Under the pieces are notes generated by a model, which was not told where the DNA came from, did no database searches, and was given only the letters and a program-made list of their open reading frames with translations. DNA of 58,294 nucleotides. It comes from a virus. The translations under genes were made by a program, and so were the position numbers. Location: the IMG/VR virus record IMGVR_UViG_3300025767_000021, positions 1 to 58,294 of that record. One strand, written 5' to 3'. Below are positions 1 to 7,787 of this stretch, one piece after another (the first letter of the stretch is position 1; each line of letters opens with the position of its first letter).

Positions 1-1254
1 AGACCACTTCCAGTTTACGAAACCGAAAGATTAGAAAATACCGACCCAAACAATCCAAACTATGTAAAGTTTAAAGTAATGCACGACCCGAATGGTAAAG
101 GTGAATACGAAAACTATGAGGTAGTTCACTTCAGATTATTATCAGATACAAACTTCCTTCCGTATGGAAAGGCAATGATTGAAAATGGTAGAAGAATTTG
201 GAAGCAAGTTTCTCTTATGGAAGATGCAATGTTAATCCATAGAATTATGAGAGCTCCGGATAAGAGAGTTTTCAAAATTGATATCGGTAATATTCCTCCG
301 CAAGAAGTTGATAACTACATGCAGAAGATTATCAACAAAATGAAGAAAACTCCATTTGTGGACAAACAAACTGGAGATTACAACTTAAAGTATAACATCC
401 AAAATCTAACTGAAGATTTCTTCTTACCTGTTAGGGGTGGTGATAGTGGTACTGAAATTGATTCATTGGGTGGATTACAATATACCGCAATTGAAGATAT
501 CGATTACTTAAAGAATAAAATGTTTGCAGCTCTGAAAATTCCAAAAGCATATTTGGGATACGATGAGAATGTAAATGGTAAAGCAACTCTTGCTGCAGAA
601 GATGTGAGATTTGCAAGAACGATTGAGAGAATCCAAAGAACACTTATTTCTGAGTTAACTAAATTAGCAGTAACTCATTTAGCTGCTCAAGGTATTGAAG
701 GTACTGAAATGGTAGATTTCGAACTTAACTTAGTTAATCCATCTACAATCTATGAGCAGGAGAAGGTAAACCTTTGGAGTGAGAAAGTAAGATTGGTTTC
801 TGATATTACTCAGTTGAATATGGTATCTAAGGAATGGGCTTATAAAAACATCTTTAACTTTAGTGATGATGAAATAGACCATCAGAAAACAAACCTTATC
901 AATGATATTAAAGATAGATATCGTTATCGTATGATTGAAGATGAAGGTAATGACCCTGCTATGCAATCTGAACCTACTGATGTGGAGGATGAGTTAGAAG
1001 AGTTGAAAACATCTTTAAAAGATAAAGGTGGTAGACCAAGAGAGGGAAACACCTATGGTAAGGATAAACACCCATATGGTAGAGACCCGTTGGGAGCTAA
1101 AGAAAATGAAAAAGCGTTATCTAAAAATGAATCTTCGGTTTCAAGAACTGCTAAAAACGCAGCTAAGGCTTATGTAAATGGTGTTTCATCAAAAAAGAGA
1201 TTAATGAGCGAAACTGGTGATTTTTTAGATGATTCAAATTTGTTAGATGATTAA
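1..1254 (+). CDS. gp20: Portal vertex protein, gp20-like (5' truncated by window edge)
   Basis: The frame is open from base 1 and ends at TAA 1252-1254, so 417 C-terminal residues are visible; T4 gp20 is 524 aa, so roughly the first quarter is missing. The visible part reads as a T4-type portal: a stretch around the ATG at 79 with VVHFRL and PYGKAMIENGRRIWKQ, then a long helical segment with RVFKIDIGNIP, and the tract KIPKAYLGYDENVNGKATLA. The protein forms the dodecameric DNA-entry ring of the prohead and starts capsid assembly. The last ~100 residues are charged and low in complexity. It is followed by 82 bp with a promoter-like motif and then the core-gene block; the capsid genes 21, 22 and 23 downstream support the call. 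The internal ATG at 79 is not taken as the start because homology continues upstream of it. Confidence 0.9.
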   Translation, partial: RPLPVYETERLENTDPNNPNYVKFKVMHDPNGKGEYENYEVVHFRLLSDTNFLPYGKAMIENGRRIWKQVSLMEDAMLIHRIMRAPDKRVFKIDIGNIPPQEVDNYMQKIINKMKKTPFVDKQTGDYNLKYNIQNLTEDFFLPVRGGDSGTEIDSLGGLQYTAIEDIDYLKNKMFAALKIPKAYLGYDENVNGKATLAAEDVRFARTIERIQRTLISELTKLAVTHLAAQGIEGTEMVDFELNLVNPSTIYEQEKVNLWSEKVRLVSDITQLNMVSKEWAYKNIFNFSDDEIDHQKTNLINDIKDRYRYRMIEDEGNDPAMQSEPTDVEDELEELKTSLKDKGGRPREGNTYGKDKHPYGRDPLGAKENEKALSKNESSVSRTAKNAAKAYVNGVSSKKRLMSETGDFLDDSNLLDD

Positions 1255-1277
1255 TTTTTAGGAAATCAAAATTAACT

Positions 1278-1287
1278 TATATTTATA
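1278..1287 (+). promoter_or_regulatory. Promoter-like motif TATATTTATA
   Basis: TATATTTATA lies in the 82-bp gap between the portal gene and the next gene, 50 bp before ATG 1337. It is one of 11 intergenic copies of WATATTTATW and would drive the head-core genes to the terminator at 7542. No clear -35 box is seen. The promoter role is inferred. Confidence 0.45.
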
Positions 1288-1336
1288 TACGATGTAATAC
1301 CGTATATTGGTATATTATTATAGGATAAAAAACATA

Positions 1337-2200
1337 ATGAAGAGGGTAAAACATTCAAAATTTAAGAATACAGGTATTCTATTCGAACTTCTAGTGAGAC
1401 AAATCACATTAGAAGTATTGAATGGTGATACGACTGAAAAAGCAAAAGAAATTGTGAGAGAATTCTTCTCACCAGCAACTGAGTTGAATAAAGAACTTAG
1501 ATTGTATGAACTTTTGTTGAAAGAAAAATACAATTCGGAATCAAGAGCAGATAAATTCATTGATACTATTAATGAAGCTCATAATAGAATTGACCAAACT
1601 AAACTCAATAGAGAAAAGTATAGTCTTATTAAAAAGATTAACGAATCATTCAATATGGATGAGTTCCTATCTTCACCTATATCAAACTATAAGGTATTAG
1701 CATCAATTTATAAAGTATTTGAATCTAAGAAATATAAGGATTATGATGTAAAGGATGTATTTAACTCAAAAATTACCCTCATTGAGAACATCACATCTAA
1801 ACCAGCATCTAAAACTGAAGCTAAAAAAGATACTTTAGTTGAGAACTATAAAAAGCAAGATAAGGATTTAAGATTACTTACTTATAAAATTTTAGTAGAA
1901 ACTTTTAACAAAAAATATTCTAATTTAGATGAGAATCAAAAAGCATTGTTAAAAGAGTATATCAATAACTTAACAAACACAACTGGATTCAAAGCTTATG
2001 TTGAGAATGAGATTCCAAAAATTGTGAAAAAATTAAAATCAATTCAATCTAAGATTGGTGATAAAGTAACTAAGATTAAGTTAAGTGAAACTATTTCAAT
2101 TTTATCAAAAACTAAGGTTGGAAAATCAGTTTCAGATAATCATGTTTCATCTCTAATGATGTCTTACGAATTAATCAAAGAATTAAAGAGTAGAGTTTAA
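1337..2200 (+). CDS. Unknown head-region protein between portal and protease
   Basis: 287 residues from ATG 1337, preceded by AGGAT at a workable spacing. A TTG 30 bp upstream also opens the frame but has no ribosome binding site. The protein is lysine-rich and predicted almost wholly helical: N-terminal MKRVKHSKFKNTGILFELLV, a middle rich in Lys/Glu, and a C-terminal helix ending SLMMSYELIKELKSRV. I do not recognise a family. In T4 the small core proteins gp67 and gp68 lie between portal and protease, so a prohead core or assembly role is plausible by position only. Its stop overlaps the next start (TAATG), suggesting coupled translation. Confidence 0.75.
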   Translation: MKRVKHSKFKNTGILFELLVRQITLEVLNGDTTEKAKEIVREFFSPATELNKELRLYELLLKEKYNSESRADKFIDTINEAHNRIDQTKLNREKYSLIKKINESFNMDEFLSSPISNYKVLASIYKVFESKKYKDYDVKDVFNSKITLIENITSKPASKTEAKKDTLVENYKKQDKDLRLLTYKILVETFNKKYSNLDENQKALLKEYINNLTNTTGFKAYVENEIPKIVKKLKSIQSKIGDKVTKIKLSETISILSKTKVGKSVSDNHVSSLMMSYELIKELKSRV

Positions 2201-2646
2201 TGGATAATCTAAGAAAGTTAATTGAGGATTTAATTGAAGAAATCCAAAATGAAGAAATGGATATTGAGGAGGCAACCACGACTGGTGATATTGCTGGATA
2301 CAATACTCCTAATGCTTTCAAAGATACGGATGGTACTGATGAAGATGATGAACCTGAAGATGATTATACTGATAAAATAAATCAAGCAACTGGTTACAAA
2401 CGAGTTAATGAAAATAGATGGTTAGAATTAAAACGGGATGAATCCTCACCAAAGCAAAAAATTGGTAGAGGAATTTCTCATGTTAACAAACAGCTTTCTG
2501 AGATTGAAACCTTCCTTAGATGGTATGGTAAAATCAAAAACGAAAATGGAATTGATAAAGACCAATATTGGAAAAGAACTCAGAAAAATTTATTCAGAAT
2601 TAGAGAAAGACTGAATACTATTGTAACGCAGATTAGTAAATTATAA
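2200..2646 (+). CDS. Unknown small acidic head-core-like protein
   Basis: 148 residues; the ATG overlaps the previous stop by one base. The N-terminus (DNLRKLIEDLIEEIQNEE) is a short amphipathic helix ending in Leu/Ile-x-Glu, like the capsid-targeting leaders of T4 internal proteins. A very acidic linker follows (residues ~40-65), then a basic helical tail with ETFLRWYGKIKNENG and FRIRERLNTIVTQ. No family is recognised. Position and composition suggest a prohead core component; the function is unproven. Confidence 0.7.
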   Translation: MDNLRKLIEDLIEEIQNEEMDIEEATTTGDIAGYNTPNAFKDTDGTDEDDEPEDDYTDKINQATGYKRVNENRWLELKRDESSPKQKIGRGISHVNKQLSEIETFLRWYGKIKNENGIDKDQYWKRTQKNLFRIRERLNTIVTQISKL

Positions 2647-2658
2647 TTGGGAATCAAT

Positions 2659-4158
2659 ATGAATATTACCAGAGAAACTATTAAATCGACACTCAGAAAC
2701 ATTATGGCAGAAGAAGCTGAGTATCAAACATTCTTCAAAAAGGCATTGGAGAAAGCAGGAAAATCTATCCCATCGATGAGTGATGAGGAAAAGAAGGAGT
2801 TCTTCAATAAGATTGATGCTGCTTGGAACGCTAAAGGTGAAAAGAACGAAGAGTTGACAGGTAACCAACATAAGTTAGATGTTGATGGTGATGGTGAGAT
2901 TGAAGCATCTGATTTAGCTGCTTTAAGAGCTGGTGAAGAAGCAAACGAATCACATGATTGTGGTTGTGGATGTGGTGGTGTAACCGAAGGTGGTTGTCAA
3001 ACAAATGTATCTGAGGAATTCCAATCAAAAGATAGAGATTTCGAAAAGGTATATGCTATCTTCGATAAGAAAGATTACTTTAATGCTAAAGGTTTAGCAA
3101 AAACACAAATCGGAAACTTCGAAAGAGCATTACAAAGAAACGATAAAGGTGCACAACAAATTTTGGACAAGTTCAAAGGCGATATGGAGAAATCAAAAGA
3201 GTATATCATCCAAGTAATTTCAGACCAAAAGAAACAACAAGCATTTGAAGATTACAAAAAATTCAAAAAAGCAGTTGAGAACATTCTATACAGACCAAAT
3301 GGAAACGAAGAATATGCTTCGGCTGATTTCATTAAAAGTAGAGTTCACAACAATTCTCAAAAATATACAATAGCTCTTTATAGTTCAATTCGTAATAAGA
3401 AATTTACTAACTATAAAGATATTCATGCTGATGTAGATTCTTTAATGACTGAATCAGTAAACGAAGGTAGAGCATTTATTAATGCAGCTAAGAAAGCAAA
3501 AGCAGAAGGTAAAACTGAATTTGAATTCAATGGTAAAACTTATCCTGTAACTTTAAAGGAAACGGTAACCGAAGGTAAAAAAGTATTTAGAGTAAATCCT
3601 GGTATTGGTAAAGCTAAGTATAGTATCAGTTCACATGATGGTGTTAAGAAACACAAAGATGGTAGTGATTTCTTTGATATTGAAATTTTCAAAAATAAAG
3701 TTGATTTAGAAAAAGGAATTAAAAAATATACTTCTAACGGATTTGTAAAAGAATCAGTAGTTAACGAAGATAGAGCTATGAATATCAAAGTTAAACAACT
3801 TTTGGATAAAGGATTAGGTGATTTAACCAAAGGTAAACCAAATCATCAATTCGCAGTAATGCATGTATTGATGGGAGCGTTAACTGATGCTAACTTCCAC
3901 TCAGAAGCTAAGAAAGTTCCTTCAATCTTTTCAAGAGGAAAATACGAAGGAGACCCAAGAGGTAAGCAAGATGCAATCGGAATCTATGAAGAAATGGGTG
4001 AGAAAATTGCAAGTATTTGTAAATGGGATGGTAAAGATATCGTAGATGCTATTGGTTTCTATGTATCAATGACTATTGGTAGACCTGTTGGAGAAAAAGT
4101 TGAAAAATTAGTTGAATCAATAAATGAAACTATTTATTTATTGAACAATAAAAAATAA
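2659..4158 (+). CDS. Modular prohead-core-like protein with EF-hand-like loop
   Basis: 499 residues from ATG 2659. A TTG at 2647 extends the frame by four residues, but ATG is preferred. Visible parts in order: N-terminal helix ITRETIKSTLRNIMAEEAE; an EF-hand or dockerin-like loop at residues 74-86 (D74, D76, D78, E80, I81, D85); a cysteine patch DCGCGCGG near residue 100; a helical domain (~120-270); a small module with GKTEFEFNGKTYPV (~275-310); and a C-terminal helical domain with ALTDANFH and KWDGKDIVDA. The modules are joined by linkers such as ESVNEG, ETVTEG and SVVNED, candidate gp21 cleavage sites. The C-terminal domain resembles that of the protein at 5316. It sits directly before the protease gene, so a core or internal head protein is inferred. 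Confidence 0.75.
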   Translation: MNITRETIKSTLRNIMAEEAEYQTFFKKALEKAGKSIPSMSDEEKKEFFNKIDAAWNAKGEKNEELTGNQHKLDVDGDGEIEASDLAALRAGEEANESHDCGCGCGGVTEGGCQTNVSEEFQSKDRDFEKVYAIFDKKDYFNAKGLAKTQIGNFERALQRNDKGAQQILDKFKGDMEKSKEYIIQVISDQKKQQAFEDYKKFKKAVENILYRPNGNEEYASADFIKSRVHNNSQKYTIALYSSIRNKKFTNYKDIHADVDSLMTESVNEGRAFINAAKKAKAEGKTEFEFNGKTYPVTLKETVTEGKKVFRVNPGIGKAKYSISSHDGVKKHKDGSDFFDIEIFKNKVDLEKGIKKYTSNGFVKESVVNEDRAMNIKVKQLLDKGLGDLTKGKPNHQFAVMHVLMGALTDANFHSEAKKVPSIFSRGKYEGDPRGKQDAIGIYEEMGEKIASICKWDGKDIVDAIGFYVSMTIGRPVGEKVEKLVESINETIYLLNNKK

Positions 4159-4169
4159 GGATAACCAAT

Positions 4170-4757
4170 ATGAAAAGTTTAATTATAGAAACCAATTTGT
4201 TTGAAGGGAGAGTTAACGAAGATTCGTCTGGTAGAACTTTGGTTAAAGGTGTCCTTCAAAGAGCAGGTGCAGAAAACCAAAATGGTAGAGTGTACCCTAT
4301 GGAAGTATTAAAGAGAGAAGTAAACAAATATCAAACTCTTATTAAGGAAAGAAGAGCATTGGGTGAATTAGACCATCCTGATTCTTCTGTTATTAACCTA
4401 AAGAATGTATCTCACAACATTAAGGAAGTACATTGGGAAGGTAACGATGTAGTAGGTACAGTTGAAATTTTACCTACTCCTTCTGGTAATATTTTGAAGG
4501 AACTATTAAGAGCTGGAATCCTATTAGGTATCTCATCAAGAGGTATGGGTTCTACTAAACCAATGGAAGGTAACAAACTTTTAGTTGGTGAAGATTTTGA
4601 ATTAATCGGTTGGGATTTTGTATCCAACCCATCTACACATGGTGCATTTATGACTCCGATGAATGAATCAGTAATCAAAGGTATTGGTACTGATGTTTGT
4701 GGTGATTTTTGTAAAGCACAAGATTTAATGAGAGAAATTATAACGGAATTAGTATAA
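4170..4757 (+). CDS. gp21: Prohead core protease, gp21-like
   Basis: 195 residues (T4 gp21 is 212), with AAGGA before ATG 4170. The protein looks like the T4-type serine protease that degrades the scaffold and trims capsid proteins during head maturation. Visible marks: GVLQRAGAENQNGRVYP near residue 28, the His motif GELDHP (H69), the Ser motif LLGISSRGMG (S122/S123), and GWDFVSNPSTHGAF near residue 148, in the usual family order. The N-terminal GRVNEDS could be a self-processing site, since the same V-N-E pattern recurs in the neighbouring core proteins. The C-terminal helix DLMREIITELV resembles helices in those proteins. The stop overlaps the next ATG. Confidence 0.92.
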   Translation: MKSLIIETNLFEGRVNEDSSGRTLVKGVLQRAGAENQNGRVYPMEVLKREVNKYQTLIKERRALGELDHPDSSVINLKNVSHNIKEVHWEGNDVVGTVEILPTPSGNILKELLRAGILLGISSRGMGSTKPMEGNKLLVGEDFELIGWDFVSNPSTHGAFMTPMNESVIKGIGTDVCGDFCKAQDLMREIITELV

Positions 4758-5311
4758 TGAGTAAGAAAAACTTTGACATATACGATTATGTGCATAACAA
4801 CAAATTCACTTTGAATGTTGATGCACCAACAGGAACATCTGTAACTAAAGGTTACAATGATATTCGTAAAACCAACATCAACGAAGTAAAAATCGTAGAT
4901 GGTAAATTCAGTTTATCTGAATCATTAGAAGCTGATAGACCGTTGGCAACTGAAGTAAAGAAGCATTTCTTAGAAATCATCTCTACTTACAAAGGTTTCC
5001 AAGAACAAATGAAAAGACAATCTGATATCGTAGAGGTAGCAGAAACATTGGGTGGTGTTGTTGAGGCAGCAAAAACCTTAACTCTTTCAGAAGCTGGTGA
5101 TTGGTTTGATAAAGTAACCATCAAAAGAAATATGAGTGAGTTGGATAAAATGGATAAAGCATTCGATAAGGTAGCATCTGAAGCTAGAGCATTGGATGAA
5201 AGGTTACATGCATTGTACGAAGATATGGGTAACATCTTAGGAAGATACTATGAGATTTCCGATATTGACCCTGAAACAATGAAAGAAAGATTGGGAATCA
5301 AAAAGGATTAA
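4757..5311 (+). CDS. Unknown helical head-core protein
   Basis: 184 residues, translationally coupled to gp21 (TAATG). The N-terminal ~45 residues look extended; the rest is helical, probably coiled coil (EVKKHFLEIISTYKGFQEQ, then ALDERLHALYEDMGNILGRYYE). It contains several sites of the T4 gp21 type (Leu/Ile-x-Glu), for example FSLSESLEA and LTLSEAGD. No family recognised. Its place between protease and scaffold suggests a core protein that may be processed in the prohead. Confidence 0.7.
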   Translation: MSKKNFDIYDYVHNNKFTLNVDAPTGTSVTKGYNDIRKTNINEVKIVDGKFSLSESLEADRPLATEVKKHFLEIISTYKGFQEQMKRQSDIVEVAETLGGVVEAAKTLTLSEAGDWFDKVTIKRNMSELDKMDKAFDKVASEARALDERLHALYEDMGNILGRYYEISDIDPETMKERLGIKKD

Positions 5312-5315
5312 TACT

Positions 5316-6470
5316 ATGATTAAGTTAACTGATTTATTAGGAGAAGAGTTTACCGCAGTTAGTAACAAAAGTGGTAAGACTGTAGTGTTTAAAAACAAAG
5401 ATGCACGAGATGCTGCTGTAAAAGCTGGTACTCACTCTAAAGAAGATGAAAAAGATGGTAGTGATGAACCTAAAGGTGAAAAAAAACCAAATATGTTCTC
5501 TAAAGATGCTGGATACGATGCAACTGATGCAAAATCAGATGATACCCCATCAATAGATTTATCGGCAGATGAGGATGGTAAAATGAGTTCGGATTCGGCT
5601 AATGCAATAACCGATTTACTTAATAAAGAATTAGGAGTAGATGGTAGTGGTGAAGTTACGGATAGTGGTGTAATTACATATGGATTGGCTAACTCAGAAG
5701 GTGAGTGGAATTCTGCTTTATATATTGGACCAAATTATGATGGTGATAAATTTGCAGTTAGTGTAGAGACAGATGGTGGGCAAAATGTTGGTGATTCTTA
5801 TAAAGAGTTTGATAATGAAAAGGAAGCTGTAGCTTATGCTAAAGAATTAGCAAAAAAATACAAAGATGAATTCGCAGCACCAGAACCAAAAGAACCACAT
5901 AAACCGGGTTTACTTCCATCGCAAGCAAAAAAGGATTCATTCCAATGGACAACTGGTAAACTTCAACCTAAAAGAGCAGATAAAAAATTAGTATCATTAG
6001 TTAATAAACTATCTAAGAAAGCTGGATTAGACCCTAATAAACTTGATAAAGAAGAATACGAAAAAAGAATGTTGAGTGTAGTACATGATGCATTGGAAGA
6101 TGCAAACTTCCATGGTGCTAATAGACGAATCTTCGCTGATTTATTAGGTAAACCTGAATTAGCAAAAAGACCTGATTACTCAAAAGCTCCTGAAATGGGA
6201 ACACCTGAGAGAGATGAATGGGATATGAACAATTCTATCTACAACAAAACATTTGATAGTATTACATCTGAATTTGATGGTTCTAACGATTTTGCAACAA
6301 CAATTTCTTCAGAATCAGGTTGGGATGGTGAACAAACCATTGCGGCACTTTTAATGAAAATGAGAAAAGATGGACATGGTAACTTAGCAGATAGAGTACA
6401 AGCATCTTTTGATAAAGCTATGGAAAATAACGAAGGTTCTATCAAACTAACGAACTTATTAGGAAAGTAA
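5316..6470 (+). CDS. Modular head-core-like protein
   Basis: 384 residues; AAGGA precedes ATG 5316. In order: leader MIKLTDLLGEE (contains L-G-E, a possible gp21 cut site); a small module with SGKTVVFKNKDARDAAVKAG; a charged Lys/Asp linker (~45-80); a mixed alpha/beta domain with GEWNSALYIGPNYDGDKF (~110-175); a Pro/Lys linker; and a C-terminal helical domain with ALEDANFHGANRRIF and GWDGEQTI, which resembles the C-terminus of the protein at 2659. The last residues IKLTNLLGK nearly repeat the first ten. Function is unknown; a prohead core role is inferred from location. Confidence 0.72.
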   Translation: MIKLTDLLGEEFTAVSNKSGKTVVFKNKDARDAAVKAGTHSKEDEKDGSDEPKGEKKPNMFSKDAGYDATDAKSDDTPSIDLSADEDGKMSSDSANAITDLLNKELGVDGSGEVTDSGVITYGLANSEGEWNSALYIGPNYDGDKFAVSVETDGGQNVGDSYKEFDNEKEAVAYAKELAKKYKDEFAAPEPKEPHKPGLLPSQAKKDSFQWTTGKLQPKRADKKLVSLVNKLSKKAGLDPNKLDKEEYEKRMLSVVHDALEDANFHGANRRIFADLLGKPELAKRPDYSKAPEMGTPERDEWDMNNSIYNKTFDSITSEFDGSNDFATTISSESGWDGEQTIAALLMKMRKDGHGNLADRVQASFDKAMENNEGSIKLTNLLGK

Positions 6471-6476
6471 TATATC

Positions 6477-7538
6477 ATGCCTGCAACATCTCAACAACAA
6501 CAAAAGTTATTTGGATTAGCCTTAGCATATAAAAGAGGTGAAGTTCCTGCTTCAGAGGTTTCAGATGAAATTAAAGATATCGCTGATAGAATGAGTGAAA
6601 AGGATATTGAAGATTTCGCAGCAACAAAACATAAAGGATTACCAAAGATGAAAGAACAACTTAGAAAAATCGTTAGAGAGATTATGAGAGAAAGAGCAAT
6701 CTCTGAAATGAACGAACAATCAATCGAAGAAGTGGCTAGTAGAACCGCAATGGAAATTGGTGGTTTGACTGGTATGAATAAAGATGCAATCCAAAAGTTT
6801 GTTGATGATAACAACTTAGATATCGAAAAGGTTTTCCAATATGTGAAAAAAGGAAAACTAAAAGATAGAATGGATTTGGTATCTGCGATTGCTGGTAAAC
6901 CAAATAACCCAGTTCAAAAGAAAATGATTAAGATGTTTGGTGAATCTACAAACGAAGCTGACCTTCCAAAGGCAATGATTCCAAACAATATCAAAGCTAA
7001 ATTGAATATGGCTATTGATAAGATTAAAGATACCAACTTAACTTACAATCAAAAGTTACAGGTGATTGGTAAAATCATAGATAGTTTGGGTATCGATAAA
7101 AAAGAACTTGTTAAAATGTCAACAAGATTAAAAGGTACTTTAGAATCAGTAACCGAAGCAAGTATTGATGTTGACACTTATAGAAAGAAACAAGCATTCG
7201 TTATTGGACCTAAATTTGCCGAAGTTGCATCTGATACTGATGTAGAGTTAATGGCTCGTTTAAAGAGAGTAAATAGCGAACATGAGTGGCAGTTGAAACA
7301 AAACATCAAATCAATGGACCACCTTTACAAAAAATACAAACTTCGTTCTAAAAAAGGTATCGAAGAAGGTATTGAATCAGTAAACGAAGGATACTCTACC
7401 GAAGAGAAACGAATCGTTCTGATGGCAGTTAAAAAACTTGCTAAGTATAGAAATGTACCATTGGATAACGCAATTAATGGTTTATTGGGTGCGGGGCAAG
7501 AACTTGAAAGAGATATTCAAAAAGGAAAAATAAAATAA
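6477..7538 (+). CDS. DUF3008-like N-terminus, modular head-core-like protein
   Basis: 353 residues. The first ~60 (MPATSQQQQKLFGLALAYKR, then DIEDFAATKHKGLP) match my memory of the small DUF3008 family of bacterial and phage proteins. A helix LRKIVREIMRERA follows, then a module with EIGGLTGMNKDAIQKF and LVSAIAGKPNNPVQKKM, then helical segments separated by ESTNEA, ESVTEA and ESVNEG. These linkers match those in the protein at 2659. It is the last gene of the core block, with an intrinsic terminator starting 4 bp after the stop codon. Function is unknown; prohead core is inferred. Confidence 0.72.
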   Translation: MPATSQQQQKLFGLALAYKRGEVPASEVSDEIKDIADRMSEKDIEDFAATKHKGLPKMKEQLRKIVREIMRERAISEMNEQSIEEVASRTAMEIGGLTGMNKDAIQKFVDDNNLDIEKVFQYVKKGKLKDRMDLVSAIAGKPNNPVQKKMIKMFGESTNEADLPKAMIPNNIKAKLNMAIDKIKDTNLTYNQKLQVIGKIIDSLGIDKKELVKMSTRLKGTLESVTEASIDVDTYRKKQAFVIGPKFAEVASDTDVELMARLKRVNSEHEWQLKQNIKSMDHLYKKYKLRSKKGIEEGIESVNEGYSTEEKRIVLMAVKKLAKYRNVPLDNAINGLLGAGQELERDIQKGKIK

Positions 7539-7541
7539 AAG

Positions 7542-7566
7542 AAAGGTGGGTTATCCACCTTTTTTT
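7542..7566 (+). terminator. Intrinsic terminator after core-gene block
   Basis: Perfect 8-bp stem AAAGGTGG / CCACCTTT with a GTTAT loop, running into a T tract (7559-7566). It directly follows the stop of the DUF3008-like gene. Confidence 0.85.
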
Positions 7567-7627
7567 ATGCTCATAAAATAAAAACTAAAGAAAATCTAAT
7601 ATTTTTTTTAGGTTTTATAAATTTCTA

Positions 7628-7637
7628 TATATTTATT
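7628..7637 (+). promoter_or_regulatory. Promoter-like motif TATATTTATT before scaffold/capsid genes
   Basis: TATATTTATT lies between the terminator and gp22, 150 bp upstream of ATG 7788, in a 249-bp gene-free gap. This is the longest distance to a start among the 11 copies, implying a long untranslated leader if it is the promoter. The role is inferred. Confidence 0.45.
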
Positions 7638-7645
7638 CGTATAAT

Positions 7646-7667
7646 AACCCACTATCTTATGTGGGTT
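7646..7667 (+). other. Hairpin in the gp22 leader
   Basis: AACCCAC / GTGGGTT, a 7-bp perfect inverted repeat with an 8-nt loop (TATCTTAT), 8 bp downstream of the promoter-like motif and 120 bp before gp22. There is no T tract, so a terminator is unlikely; it could stabilise the 5' end of the abundant scaffold/capsid mRNA. The rest of the gap (7568-7787) shows only AT-rich sequence and an AAAAGG ribosome binding site. Confidence 0.5.
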
Positions 7668-7787
7668 GGTTGGTTTATGAATACTAACTTTTAATGTTTA
7701 GTGACCGAACGACCAATTTACAACTATTCTACATTGAGGTTCCTCGAATAACTTCAGCACAAAAACTTAATAAAAGGTAAAAGTAAA

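Noticed and set aside
1307-1336. Upstream TTG start extending the 1337 gene by ten codons
   Set aside because: ATG 1337 has AGGAT upstream; the extension overlaps the intergenic leader and has no ribosome binding site.
2647-2658. TTG start four codons before ATG 2659
   Set aside because: ATG is preferred in this phage and the extra residues add nothing recognisable.
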